From NCBI GenBank assembly GCA_021234155.1, contig JAJEKV010000020.1, forward strand, positions 7,056,563-7,120,562: a stretch of 64,000 nt of DNA, written 5' to 3'. The translations under genes were made by a program, and so were the position numbers. How positions within the stretch are numbered: position 1 is the stretch's first letter; every line of letters starts with the position of its first letter. The stretch comes from Isoetes taiwanensis. Lineage: Eukaryota > Streptophyta > Lycopodiopsida > Isoetales > Isoetaceae. Below, one piece after another: positions 43,587-54,420 of this stretch. Under the pieces are notes generated by a model. It had not been told where the DNA came from, did no database searches, and saw nothing but the letters and a program-made list of their open reading frames with translations.

Positions 43587-44133
43587 CTAGTTTAACTTCT
43601 TCATGCAACAATTGATGAACATTTTGTACTTTCTCGATATACATTGTGCTTGGAAACGAAGATATTGTGTGATACTGAAATTTAAGTATCAAAATGCACT
43701 TCAGATTAAAAATAAGTAAATAAGAAAAACTTTGCGAAGAATCGACTAGTTTTCTCAACATAACACGAGACTAGTTTAACTTCTTCATGCAACAATTGAT
43801 AAACATTTTGTACTTTTCGATATACATTTTGCTTGGTCACGAAAGATATTCTCGTGATACCAAATTTAAGTATCAAAATGCACTTCGATTAAAAAATAAG
43901 TAAATAACAAAAAACTTACAAAGAATCGACTAGTTTTCTCAACATAACACGACTAGTTTAACTTCTTCATGCAACAATTGATAAACATTTTGTACTTTTC
44001 TCGATATACATTTTGCTTGGTCACGTAAGATATTCGTGATAATCAAAATTGAAGTATCAAAATGCACTTCGTGATTAAAAATAAGTAAATAACAAAAAAC
44101 TTACAAAGAATCGACTAGTTTTCTCAACATAAC
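43587..44133. repeat. Three tandem copies of a ~182-bp unit
   Basis: Units begin CTAGTTTAACTTCTTCATGC at 43587, 43771 and 43952. All contain acattttgtactttctcgatatac, tatcaaaatgcactt and gaatcgactagttttctcaa. They separate the plus-strand cargo from the convergent minus-strand gene. Confidence 0.85.
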
Positions 44134-44176
44134 GAAGATGATGGCAAATATGAAAGTTCCTTTGTACAGAACTTAG

Positions 44177-47100
44177 TCATGTGCACTCAACAATCTCAGG
44201 TAGGCTTGATATAAGCATGTCATGCACCTCTCGTGTGATCATATATGCTGTACGTGCCCCCTTCAACTTATGCTTGACCTGCTGCATCGTGAACTTTGCT
44301 CCAATTACAGATTCAGCTGGTACCAATACTATTTTGTCATCCAGCAACTTGTACTTGTGCTTTGTGCCTTGTAGCAGTTGATAGTAATGACCAGCTATAA
44401 CCCTGTCACCAGCCAGCATTCTATTTCCATAGTCGTCAATCACATCTTCCTGAAGAATATGCATCTCCTTCACGCATAGGAGGACGAAGTATGGAACATT
44501 TTCATGATTCCCTGGGGCAGCAAAAGATGCAAATATGTCTCCAATTTGGAGTACATCGGATAGTTCTTGCTCATCAGCTGCATAAAAACCAACTAGCTCT
44601 TCTTGTTCGTCGACCTGGGCCGAACTAGGCTCCAGTTTGTGCAGCTTCCATGCACCACAATGCTCGAGATTCTCACATTCTCCCCATCTGAAATTCAAGC
44701 AACCATTGCAAAAACATGACAGGGATCTATACATGACAAGTGTTGGGTCAGCTGGATTAATAGCAGACACACAATGTATAGCTAGAGTACCAGGCAATGT
44801 CTCACAATCTGAACGAGGGTCCCTGTTAATGTCTTCTGCCATCACCTCCCATATGACTCTGTCCATTTTGCACTTCTTTTGTCTCAGCAAAGTGCAAGCA
44901 GAGTTGGCACCCAAAATCGGAACACCATTCTCTTTCCTTTGCTCGTCTGCTAGGAACCTTTTCTCCAAAGCAGCCTGCCCATCATGTTCTCCTTTTTTCA
45001 TGGCCCTCGAGCCAAAATAATTCCACTCGCATCCTAATTTTATACCTGTTATAATATTGGGCCACATTCAAATAAAAGGCTCGAGAACACTTAAACCGAA
45101 AGCAAAGACACCCATCGGACCACATGACATGGTATTTGATGTGGCCAAAACCTTTTGCATCATCCAAATATGGTGCTTCTTGAGTGCAGCCCAACAAAGA
45201 AAGCATCATGCTTCATAACATCGGAAACATACAAATGAACAGTTTTTTTCAGCTCGCCATTGACTTTCATCATGGTTATATGCACCGAATAGTTATCGGT
45301 CATTGTTCCAATGCTCGGACCAACTTCCCCTGAATGGTCGCAAAGTGTAGTTCTCTGCAAAGTCCATTATTGACAAAACAGAATCATCCCTCAAATTTTG
45401 CACTGATTTCCTGAATTGTTTGCTCTGCCAACTTGCTGAAAAGTTGTGAATAGTGAACTTTGTAAGGTGCTGAAACATCTTGTCAAGCAATGTACCTGGA
45501 GTCCCGCTTTCAGTAACAAGCTTCAACCTCCTTGAAGTGCCGGCTTTGGAAGGTTCGTTCACGCGCACTTGTAAACTTGCCATTCAATGTTCTCATTCTC
45601 ATACTCTTTCTCCTTAGGACAGATTTGAATATTTTCGCCCACGTTTCGGCACTCTCCCTTCACACACATCCAAACTATGCCACTCTTAGCCTTCCTTATC
45701 ACGCGGTCGTAGCTCTCCACATAGCACCAACATTTTGAAATGTTTTAGAAGGAGCTTGGCGGGCGCCATTGTTCTCATCTGGCGCACAAACACCACAAGA
45801 ACATGTACGGTTGGCATGAAATTTGCTCCTCAGGACGCTAAAAAGCTTTCCTGTATAGATCAGCTTGTTCATGCTTCACGCAGCAGCATGTGTTCCTCTC
45901 TTTCAACCTTCTCACACACGTAGGCTTAAGCAGCTCGAACTTTCTGATGCTAATCTTCACTTCAGGATGTTCATCTTTGAACATCTCATACAATTCACTC
46001 GCAAGGAAAAAAAATGGCATGTATAAGTAAGATATAAATTAGAACTACTTACTTAATTCAAAGATGTTGCGGACATTGCATTAGTTCTATGGCACTTTCG
46101 ATCATGATTTGATATACATTCAACTACTATACCACACCATCATACATACCCCTCGTACATGATATGTACAAATGTATAAATAATGTACTCCAAAGAGTTC
46201 CGATGTACATAAAAACTCAATATGTAACCAGGTCACGACGCAATCATCAGAGATTACAGATGTATGTATTTCATACTTTTCTTATGGAAGGAAGTACATT
46301 TAAATACTTTTATGTATCACCCTATCTTTAAAGACTATCCTGAGATCAGAAAGGCTTAAAATGTACTATAATGTACTTGGGAACTACAAAAAGCAAGACT
46401 ATAATAACACGTACCGACTTTCAACACATTTTCTCGCCTTATGCCACATTGGATGTAACCGAAGTACATCCAAGTACTTTTCCCCTGTTAAACATAGCCC
46501 ATTCAAGACCTCCAAGTGTAAAAATATAATTATTGTAGTTGGATGTACTACAATGTATATCGATACATCCCTTACATGGAATGCAAATAGGATTACTAAA
46601 CTTATCCAGGATGCACAGAAGCTAGCTTCTATCAAGCTTGCAAGAAAGAGGATTAAAAGACTTAAAACTGACCTGGGGCATGTCCAAAAACTGGATTGGA
46701 AGTGTCCTTTTCTTCCTGACATCCCTGTACTTTGGAGAAGTTTTTGTGTGGGTTAACCAAAACTCATTTACCAACTGTTTGGTTGATTCCTAAGCATGTC
46801 CGCCTGGTTGCCTTCCCCGCCGATGCCCACATATTAGCACCTGATAATGACATCCGCTTTCTTCTAATTGCGAGCTTTTGTGAGGTTTCTTGCTTGCACT
46901 TGAAGAATTCTCGAGGCTACTCCTTTTGCCCGAGTTTTCCATTCTCACCAACAATCATTGATAACGTGGGAATGCTTAGTCGCTAATTTATCATTGCTAT
47001 TTGCTCTTTTCACTTCCCGCAGACCTTCACGGATATTTTTAGCATAGTATCCTTCGAATTGCTTGCTTTTGGATTTCCAATGGCAGGTTCAAAAAGAAGT

Positions 47101-47278
47101 GCAGCCTTTCATCCCGAACAGTTTTCACTGCTAAAGCTCTCCTTTGCACAGGACGTAAATCTTGAACCTGATCATATATAAATTTACAAATTTCATCAAT
47201 CTTACGCTTCATTTTCTTTGTCACATTCCCGATATTGCAATCTTCTTGCGCCATTTCTGTTCCTTCGTTGTTCATCAT
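44177..47278 (-). pseudogene. Transposase-like protein (DFAENY/HGKGEHDG-type family), frameshifted
   Basis: Minus-strand frames assemble into one protein. N-terminus 47278-47039, Lys/Arg-rich. Then 46020-45838 with HPEVKISIRKFELLKP and NTCCCVKHEQ, a Cys-rich block. Then 45583-45293 with MDFAENYTLRPF and SEHWN. Then 45360-45160 with a HITMMKVNG strand and SDVMKHDAFF. Then WSDGC (about 45110). Then 45067-44177 with WNYFGSRAMKKGEHDG, DCETLPGTLAIHC and CFCNGCLNFRWGEC. This order matches, from memory, a widespread eukaryotic family of element-encoded proteins often labelled uncharacterised. Asp in DFAEN, Asp in WSDGC and Asp/Glu in GEHDG could form a DDE/D triad, which is inference. About five frame changes. 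The last 296-codon frame is intact. Confidence 0.65.
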
Positions 47279-47589
47279 GGTTCTTGCGTGGTTTAGGATT
47301 AGCTGGAGGAATTCGGCAAGAAGGAGGGAAATCCCGAGTCTGGCGAAGTTTTAGCCGTAAAGTGGGAAATTCTCCTAACGCTCAGCGTTTCTTGGAGTGG
47401 TTACAAATGGGGAATTGAAATCGCTTCATGATTGCGTTTTAATTGACGTGGCAAGTAGTTCCGAAAAAAAAGATTCCATAATATAGCTATTATGTACATA
47501 CTGAAAAAACGGTTATGTATTTGAAATGTGATACATCTCTTACTCTACATTTGGCCAAATGTAAGACACCCTAGCTTTCTTTTACCCCC

Positions 47590-47822
47590 AAGGGGGATTC
47601 ACTGTAAGTGCCATACAATGTGCCTGAGTGACTTGTAGGGGGGTTTTTTCGACCCATTTCCATACGTATACGTAAGAGGTAGGGGGGTTTTTTGCCACTA
47701 CTTGGGGTAAACTTTGTACGGAAGGGGTCGAATTTGCCTTTCAAGAAATCGTATACGGGGGTGTTTTTGATCACCCTATGCACGCACATGGCATACCCCC
47801 CTTACTATAAGTGAACCCCCCG
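47590..47822. mobile_element. MITE-like insert at the right end of the 9.3-kb element
   Basis: The ends read GGGGGATTCACT (left) and, inverted, GGGGGGTTCACT (right), with a second inverted match of GCCATAC/GTATGCC further in. Length about 230 bp, no coding capacity. It lies between the inverted copy of the left TIR and the target duplication. Confidence 0.55.
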
Positions 47823-47833
47823 GGTAGGTGCCC

Positions 47834-49740
47834 TCAGAATCTAGAATTTTGAAAATCTATTTCAGTGATCATGATGTGCGTCTAATATTTTGTCGTGTTT
47901 ACAGCTTGGAATGCTTGGTCTTTTATCCTTCAGTCTAAGCAGTCTTCCTTTCTCAACTGCACTGAGCTCCTGATCCAACTCAAACCTGCGCAGAAAAACC
48001 AGGATCCTCCAGATCAATGTATAAAGTCTCAATGACTTTGAGTTTTTATGACCTTGAGTTTTATTTCATGAAAAACGGAGTCCTATGGTATGGCACTGAA
48101 TGCTTGATCTGTTTTAGTTGTCATTGTAGAACTACATTGGTGATGCTTAAGATGAGAATGAATAGGTGCCTTTTAAACTTTTGGCAAATCATGCTGATTT
48201 ATGCTGACATAGCTTTAGCTGAAATGGCGTTTATTGAAGCAACAGGCCTTACAAGTTTTTTGTCCATATAACAAGAACCCCTTAAAAGGGGATGTATTCC
48301 CAGGAAATTTTTTATGTATACAGATTGATTCGTTCTATCAAATTGGTCTCTTTGATAGCCATGTAATATTTTTAATGGTTCTATCAAATTGGTCACTTTG
48401 ATAGCCATGTAATATTTTTAATGGTTCTTTTAAAATGTAACACCGACTTTTGTTAAAATTTTAATTCATCTACTCACCTTTAACGTGCTCTTTAGATTTT
48501 GAAGACAATGCATACACTTCACAATTAACCAAAAAAATAACATTTTGTTACATTTTCTTTACATTTTTCACCTTTGCACTTAATGCCTTTCCAAGGCAGC
48601 ATTTCTCGAAAAGGGTGACTTCTCACCTTTGGCAAGGACTCATGGAGGAGCAAGGGCCTAATTTGCAATGGTGCAGGAGCAAGGGCCTGATTTGCAATGG
48701 CTGAGACACGGATAAAATAGCCCCTTAACTTCCTATAGAACCAGCATTGGAATTGAATGGATGAAATAGTCCCTAACTTGCTATAAAACCAACAATGCAA
48801 TTCAAACTTGCCATAGAACCAAGAATGTGCAATGGGCAATTTTCAAGATGCAATGTGCACAAGATGTGGACAAGGCTAAGTTAATTATCGCACTAGATTT
48901 CACTATAGCATACTTTGAGATGTTTAAGAGTTCATAGGGTTGACCAAAGTAAATGCACTGCACCTTAGCTTGAATTTCTAAAAATATAAATGGCATATTC
49001 AAATCCATCCGCTGTAGTAGCCATATTATAGTCCATTCATATGTTCTATCATGAAGCAAATAGAGTATATGAGTCTCCATTAGTCATGTACATGTTCAAA
49101 TATATATCTGAAGCAAATAGAATAGTCTCCATTAGTAAATACATGTTTAACTATAACTTCGTACATGTTTAAATATATATAATATGAAGAATTGCACACA
49201 AAAAATTCATGCCATCTCTTGATAATATAGGATTAGACCATTGATTTGGGTCAGAAAATATCATAGGTGTACTTGGATGCAATAAACGTTTATTATAAAT
49301 GCATATGTTATATGTTAGCGCAAATTCTATTATCAAAGAGGTGCAAATGACTTATAATAGGCATAATGCAAATTCATTATCATTTGGATTCATCAATTAC
49401 ATGATCTTTTGGTCCATTGTGCATTGTGAGTTATGGTTGGAGACTCTAAAGACCATTCAACACGATTTTAAACTGATGTCGCTCCATCCCCTTCTCAATA
49501 TCCCAACTCCAATGTAAGACTTTGTTGCCAAAACTTGACAATGTTGGGCAAAACCTTCAAATGCAATAACTTCAATTCCTATAAAAGAATAGTATTTTTG
49601 CCCCCATTTACACTTACCAACTTAATCTACATTTAAACAATAGATATGCTTTCCTATAATAAACCTATACTTAACCCCACTTCAGTTCTCCCATTTTTTT
49701 GCTTCCCCTAACTTCATCATTGCCTACAACAAGCCCATAA
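47834..49740. other. Right part of Helitron; no gene, 46-bp tandem repeat
   Basis: AT-rich filler. Two copies of a 46-bp unit (TTCTATCAAATTGGTCTCTT...) lie at 48333-48378 and 48379-48424. A short run at 47960-48020 (ELLIQLKPAQKN-like) may be a captured exon fragment. Nothing else was recognised. Confidence 0.5.
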
Positions 49741-49742
49741 CT

Positions 49743-49773
49743 ATGCCCGGCAACGCCGGGCACCCGTTACTAG
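49743..49773 (+). terminator. Helitron 3' terminus: hairpin plus CTAG
   Basis: A perfect 7-bp stem with AAC loop (GCCCGGCAACGCCGGGC), 8-nt spacer ACCCGTTA, and terminal CTAG. This is the canonical Helitron rolling-circle termination structure. Confidence 0.92.
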
Positions 49774-50271
49774 TATTAAAGAAGACTATAAGTCTGCATA
49801 AACGAGATTGGCATGAGAAACTCCCACATGCACTTTGGGCATACAGACTGACCACTAAACATAGCTCAGGCTTCACGCCGTATGCCTATACACTTGGAGA
49901 TTCCAGTGATGCAAGTCATGTGCGAGGTCATAGAAACAGATAAAGAAGCATACCAACACAGGCTGGAAATGCTTCTTAAATTAGACGAGACAAGAGCTGA
50001 GGCATTGAATCATATGCTGATAAGTAAAAAAAAGATGCAGGATAACTTCAAAAAAAAGTATGGTCAGGCAAAAGGTTTTGAACCAGGTGATTTGGTGCTA
50101 AAGTGGGACAAAGCTCATGAAGATAAGGCGCCAAAATTTGCTGCGTTGTGGGAAGGACCTTATTTTGTGAAGGGAAAAGCTGGAATAAATTCATATGTGC
50201 TGACAGATGGCAACTTAAGGGAGCTGCCAAATCCAATCAATGTGCTTCATCCCAAAAAATATTGGCCTTAA
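49774..50271 (+). pseudogene. Gypsy integrase, C-terminal part
   Basis: Continues the integrase cut at 31289: LKKTISLHKRDWHEKLPHAL, then WAYRLTTKHSSGFTPYAYTL. After a one-base shift near 49895 it continues with EVIETDKEAYQHRLEMLLKL, then FEPGDLVLKWDKAHED (the GPF/Y-like C-terminal module), and ends NPINVLHPKKYWP with a stop at 50271. There is no chromodomain, which separates this lineage from chromoviruses. The PPT and 3' LTR follow within 45 bp. Confidence 0.85.
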
Positions 50272-50313
50272 TGGGCTGAAGGGACCAGCCCATTCTTTTG
50301 TTTGGGCAAGAAA

Positions 50314-51702
50314 TGTTGCACTTTGTGCAACATTTGTGCAGAAGTTAACTTTAATCTAACATTTTGTGTGTTTTGCAGGTTAAGTCATTTTCTAGAACTA
50401 GTTAGGAGGAGCCACGAGTTTGCAAGAAGTCCTGATGTGTTGGAACACCTCTTGGCGTGTTTATGAACACACCTTGGCCATGAAGGAGTTATCATGGTGC
50501 AGAATCTATATAGCAGCCAAGCAATAACTGTTATGTTGCAATAAAAAGAAAAAAAAAAAGGAAAGATGGCAAGATATGAGAAGGTTGACATATATGTACT
50601 CAGCAAGGTGCAGGCAAGTGGTAGAATTACTGTAGCTAGGTGTATTGTTAAATTGTTTGGATTTGAGAAAACAGGTTTTTGATTTGAGAAATCATGTTGT
50701 TTGCTTACATCAGTAGAAGAAGAGTTCACGTTAGCCTTTTAAGTGGGATCTGTGTTATCAGTTAAAAAAAATTTAAGAGTGCTGATGAGTATATGAGCAG
50801 TTGATCAAAATGGGCAAATTTCATTTTGCCAAGTCTGAAAATCATGACACATTGGGTTTGTTATATCTACAAGGAAGAAAAATGCAGTTGTGAACATGAT
50901 GCTCAGTTTTTATTGTTGCCTTACAGATACACTGAGTCATTTACAATTTGGACCTATGCATGGTCTGAAGTTCAAGAAAGACTCGAAATTGAAAAAGAAG
51001 TCATTGCTTAAAGATCTTATGGCTACTATGGGTGAACGACCATTATATGAAGGTAATATATGAAAGCGAAATTAAGGAGCCTAATATGCAATATTTCATT
51101 GCTACAGTAAATGTTTGGGTCTGAAAACTCGCGCGCGAAATGAACTTGAATTAGAAACCTCCAAGGGACATGGCCGAATGCTGAAGAAGTGCCGGACCGA
51201 ATGGAAACAGATTGGGAAAGATAAGGAGCAGAGGCGGCAGAATATCTCCAGTTCCCGGCAGCTAGAAGAGGCGATTTGGTGAACTCGAAATTATTCAAGA
51301 ATATGAAGGTTAACCAACCATTAAGATTTTGTGAAAACTTGGAATGTTGAGACGATTAGGAAGTGAAAACATTTGTCTATTCTGAACATCAATAGATATT
51401 TTGTTTGGGCAATCCTTATGAGCAATAAAGAATTTGTGGAGATCGAATGATGTGAAGGTTTTAGTTGTGTAATAAATTTGTTTGAAAAAAATGAATGTGA
51501 GATGCAAATTGAAGAAAAAATTCTATAAGCTTGTTGTTGGTTGTTGATGGTTAGAATTGTTACGAGGGAGGGCTAACTCGTTTGTGTTGGGATACCACTT
51601 TGCATTCACTTCAACTTAAATACTCAAGGAGAGAAGAATTCATTCAAGAAACCGTTCGATAGTCTAGGTGTTGTACCGAGGTACACACTTCTGAGTGCAA
51701 CA
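50314..51702 (+). repeat. 3' LTR of the gypsy element, 1389 bp
   Basis: Starts TGTTGCACTTTGTGCAACA, ends GAGTGCAACA, followed by the GCAGC duplication. Uninterrupted, so it serves as the empty-site reference for the TIR insertion (CTTTAATC at about 50350-50357). Confidence 0.92.
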
Positions 51703-51707
51703 GCAGC

Positions 51708-53336
51708 ACAGAAACCTGCTTGACGGTGGACTGAAGGATCCGGTGAAGTGGCGGCATTCTTCAAGAAGGCATCAAGGCCATGGACAGCATGAGCGGGCGT
51801 TTGCCAACCACGCTCATTGGCAATATATATCCAATTTGCGGTGTGGTCCAAAGTGGCACCATCCTCCCAATTGGAGCGTCTGACAAAACGTGGATCCCAG
51901 CAGAGGTCCGTGGAAATCTGAGGAGGAGTCCACCCAGCATGGCCTTCCAGGATGTTGGTCCAAAAGGGAAGACGCCAGTCAGAGGTGAGAAACCTGGGGC
52001 GTGGAGGGACACCTAATGAAGCATATGGAGAGGGAGTCAGGCCCGTGGGCGTGGGCTGCTGAGCCTGCTCCTTGAATTCTCGAACAAGGTCTTGATCAAG
52101 AGCACGGCACCACTGGTCCCAATCTGAAGCAGAGAGCGGAGTAGAGACTGGAGGATTATCCCAACCCGTGGGTATCGTCTTACTGTCCAGAAGGGCACGC
52201 AGTTGATTGTAGCCTGCCAAGTGCTGCATATAAACTTGTGCAAACTGAAGATCCTCAGGATGCGCTAAACACGTCCGCACTTGTTCAAGTGTTTCTGCTT
52301 GCCACAAGGGTAAGTGATGAGCAAGCTCAGGCATGTACTCCTGGCCAAGAGTGTGAGAGCGATCATGATCCTTTAAATAAGGGTTGTTATCCATTAACAA
52401 CCAGTGAGCGTCAGGGTTGCCAGAAAAATTTCGATGTGGCTCGCCTCTGAATTTGTGCTGTGTATGAGCCAGATAGAAGTCATGAAAGATATACACCATT
52501 GGTTGAACAACTCGGAAGATGATCAAATCAGGATCTTCACAGTTGATTAGGTCGAAGACTAAGAGGGCACAGAGTAAGCCTTTGTCTTCGACTGAAAGGT
52601 CCGGCCAAATCCTGAGAAAATCCTCACTGCGTAGTTGTGCATTAACCTGGCCGTCTGCCGCGTACCACTTCAGAAGAAAGAGGTGGCGTCGGGAAACCAC
52701 ATAATCCAGGTAACTGGAAGGAGGAGCGAAATCCACAGGAATGTGGAGAGCTATATTAATGTAACCCTCCTGTTTATGTTGTGCGTCTTCAGCAGATTGA
52801 ACAGCTTCCTGGAGTTGATGGTCGAGGTTACGGATCTGATTTTCCTTTTCAAGCAGGAGACGGGAGTGATCACGGAACCTTTTATGAGAGAGTGCCATGT
52901 GAAAAGGATTGCCCAGGAGTATGGAGTCGAAGCGTGGCAATCTCTGCGTCATCAATGATCTTCTGCTTCTGAGCCTTCGTAAGTTGATCCTGGAGAGGCG
53001 TGAGCTGACTGGTCAGCGTGGAAAGCTGAGCTTCTAAGGAGGTGATTCGAACATCGCGCTCAGTAAGGCCGTGGACTTGATTGGTGTAACTTTGAGAGAG
53101 CTCTGTATACAGGGTGTTAAGTTTGGCAAGGTCTTTATCCTTGTCGCCCAGGAGGTTATCCTTGGCCTTGACCTGCTCCAGCAATTCCTGAATGGTGGAT
53201 TGTAACTGAGCCTATTGATCAGCAAGCAGGCTGGTCTGATCGTTGGCATTCTTGAGATCCTCACGGGCCCGTAAAAGAGCCTCATGCTTCTGTTGAACTT
53301 TTTCTTCCAGGGTTTGAACTTGCGTGCACAAGGCAC
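51708..53336 (-). pseudogene. Gag-like polyprotein of gag-only LTR element
   Basis: On the minus strand the protein starts at or before 53336 with a long coiled coil (LEEKVQQKHEALLRARED; KDKDLAKLNTLYTELSQ; TSLEAQLSTLTSQLTPLQDQ), broken by an in-frame stop near 53213 and a frameshift near 52940. The following 443-codon frame (52955-51624) continues the coil (LLLEKENQIRNLDHQLQEAV), then has a folded region with HLFLLKWYAADGQVNAQLRS, DLINCEDPDLIIFRVVQPMV and LPLWQAETLEQVRTCLAHPE. I recognise no named family and no pol domain. It is read as a capsid-like protein because it lies upstream of a PPT and LTR on the same strand. That role is an inference. Confidence 0.5.
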
Positions 53337-54420
53337 CCAAAATTAAAACACTACATGGTTTTCCCCATGGTTATGACTAAAAAACTACTACAAAAGCAAT
53401 GCGTGTTTGGGGGTTAATTTCATTAAAAACCATATGTGGCTAAATTAATTTGTTCTCTTATAGGGTTTGTTAGGGTGGTGTTATAGCATGGTAATTGTCA
53501 ACGACTTTTTCGTAGAGATTGTCAAAGTGGTATTATATGTTGGTAAACGGAAGTGGTATATTATAGTGTTTTAAGGGTATAGTTTGTTATGTGGCATGAT
53601 ATGATGGTTATGGATGTGGTTTAATATAGTGCTTTATTCATGTGATTTTATAGTGTGGTTGGTTATTGTGGTAACTAGCATGGCTAAGTGTCATGGTAAA
53701 TGCACATGGTTTGGTTATTGTGGTAAATTAGCATGGCTAAGTATCATGGCAAATTCACATGGTTTAATGGGGTTGGCTATTGTGGTAAACTCGCAGCTTA
53801 ATGGCATAGTAAATGCACATGTTTTGCAATATGTTACATGCAAATTACCATTATTATTATCAATCGTAGATGTATCTATTTGTTCCAAATGTGCATGGTT
53901 TTGTTACGCATCTTCATAGATATTATTTATAAACCAATAGTGATAACCAATAGGGCCTTTTGTATAAGTTTAGTAAACAATCTATTGATGTGAATAGTGA
54001 TGTGTCAATATATCCGCATTCTTTATTTAATAGCCACAATAACAATAATTAGGGAGCAAGGGGATTTGAACCCCAACCATTTCCAAAGCTCATAAACAAT
54101 GATAAATTTATTTCGAGAGGTACAAAACAAACTTAGATCAAATAGCAACATGCAGTTTGAAAAGCAAGTATTGACCTTTGCATATATTTACATATATATC
54201 ATACACATTAATACAACTTAAACTGAATTCCTCTAGCTTAGGTGCATCACGAATTAGGTGATGCAACAAAGCTCAAAAAATAACGTTTACCTTCTGAACC
54301 CTTCCAGCAATAGCAATAGGAGAACAGAACAAGAATTTATAACATCAAGATAGAGAGCCGAGTTTACCAGATTGGCTGTTGTAAAGTTCAACAACCATTT
54401 TTCAGCAAAGGAATTTGTAA
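53337..54420. other. No gene; AT-rich with a minisatellite
   Basis: The 5' end of the gag-only element is lost here and no LTR copy is found. Three tandem copies of a 55-60 bp unit (TTATTGTGGTAAA, TAGCATGGCTAAGT, TCATGGTAAATGCACATGG) occupy about 53655-53830. The rest shows nothing I can support. Confidence 0.55.

Larger units (their letters stand above)
38487..47824. mobile_element. 9.3-kb TIR transposon with Ulp1 and HAD cargo (9-10 bp TSD)
   Basis: GTAGGTGCCC flanks both sides (38477-38486 and 47824-47833), a 9-10 bp target duplication as in Mutator-like elements. The left end AAGGGTAAAAGAAAGCTAGG is matched inverted at 47564-47589. The right terminus beyond that is occupied by a 230-bp MITE-like insert. 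Plus-strand cargo lies at 38.8-43.2 kb, a 0.55-kb tandem repeat at 43.6-44.1 kb, and a minus-strand transposase-like gene at 44.2-47.3 kb. The transposase family seen is not the usual MuDR type. Confidence 0.8.
31290..49773 (+). mobile_element. Helitron (18.5 kb including nested DNA), non-autonomous
   Basis: The 5' end is TCTATTGTTT after host A at 31289. The 3' end is a 7-bp-stem hairpin GCCCGGCAACGCCGGGC (49745-49761), 8 nt, then CTAG at 49770-49773, before host T. Removing it joins integrase codons in frame (AAT ATA TTA AAG), which fixes both ends to the base. No Rep/helicase is visible. The body holds gene-like fragments (31.3-38.4 kb), a 9.3-kb TIR element and AT-rich filler. Confidence 0.92.
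9648..51702 (+). mobile_element. Ty3/gypsy LTR retrotransposon carrying two large nested insertions
   Basis: The LTRs begin TGTTGCACT and end AGTGCAACA, a 9-bp perfect inverted repeat. The element is flanked by GCAGC on both sides (9643-9647 and 51703-51707), proving one insertion event. Internal order: PBS, Gag with three CCHC knuckles, protease, extra RNase H, RT, degenerate RNase H, integrase, PPT. Removing the TIR transposon (9688-25134), the Helitron (31290-49773) and the duplication leaves an element of about 8 kb. Frameshifts near 29565 and 30360, and integrase damage, make it defective. The LTRs differ at about eighteen positions by eye, mostly transitions. Confidence 0.9.
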
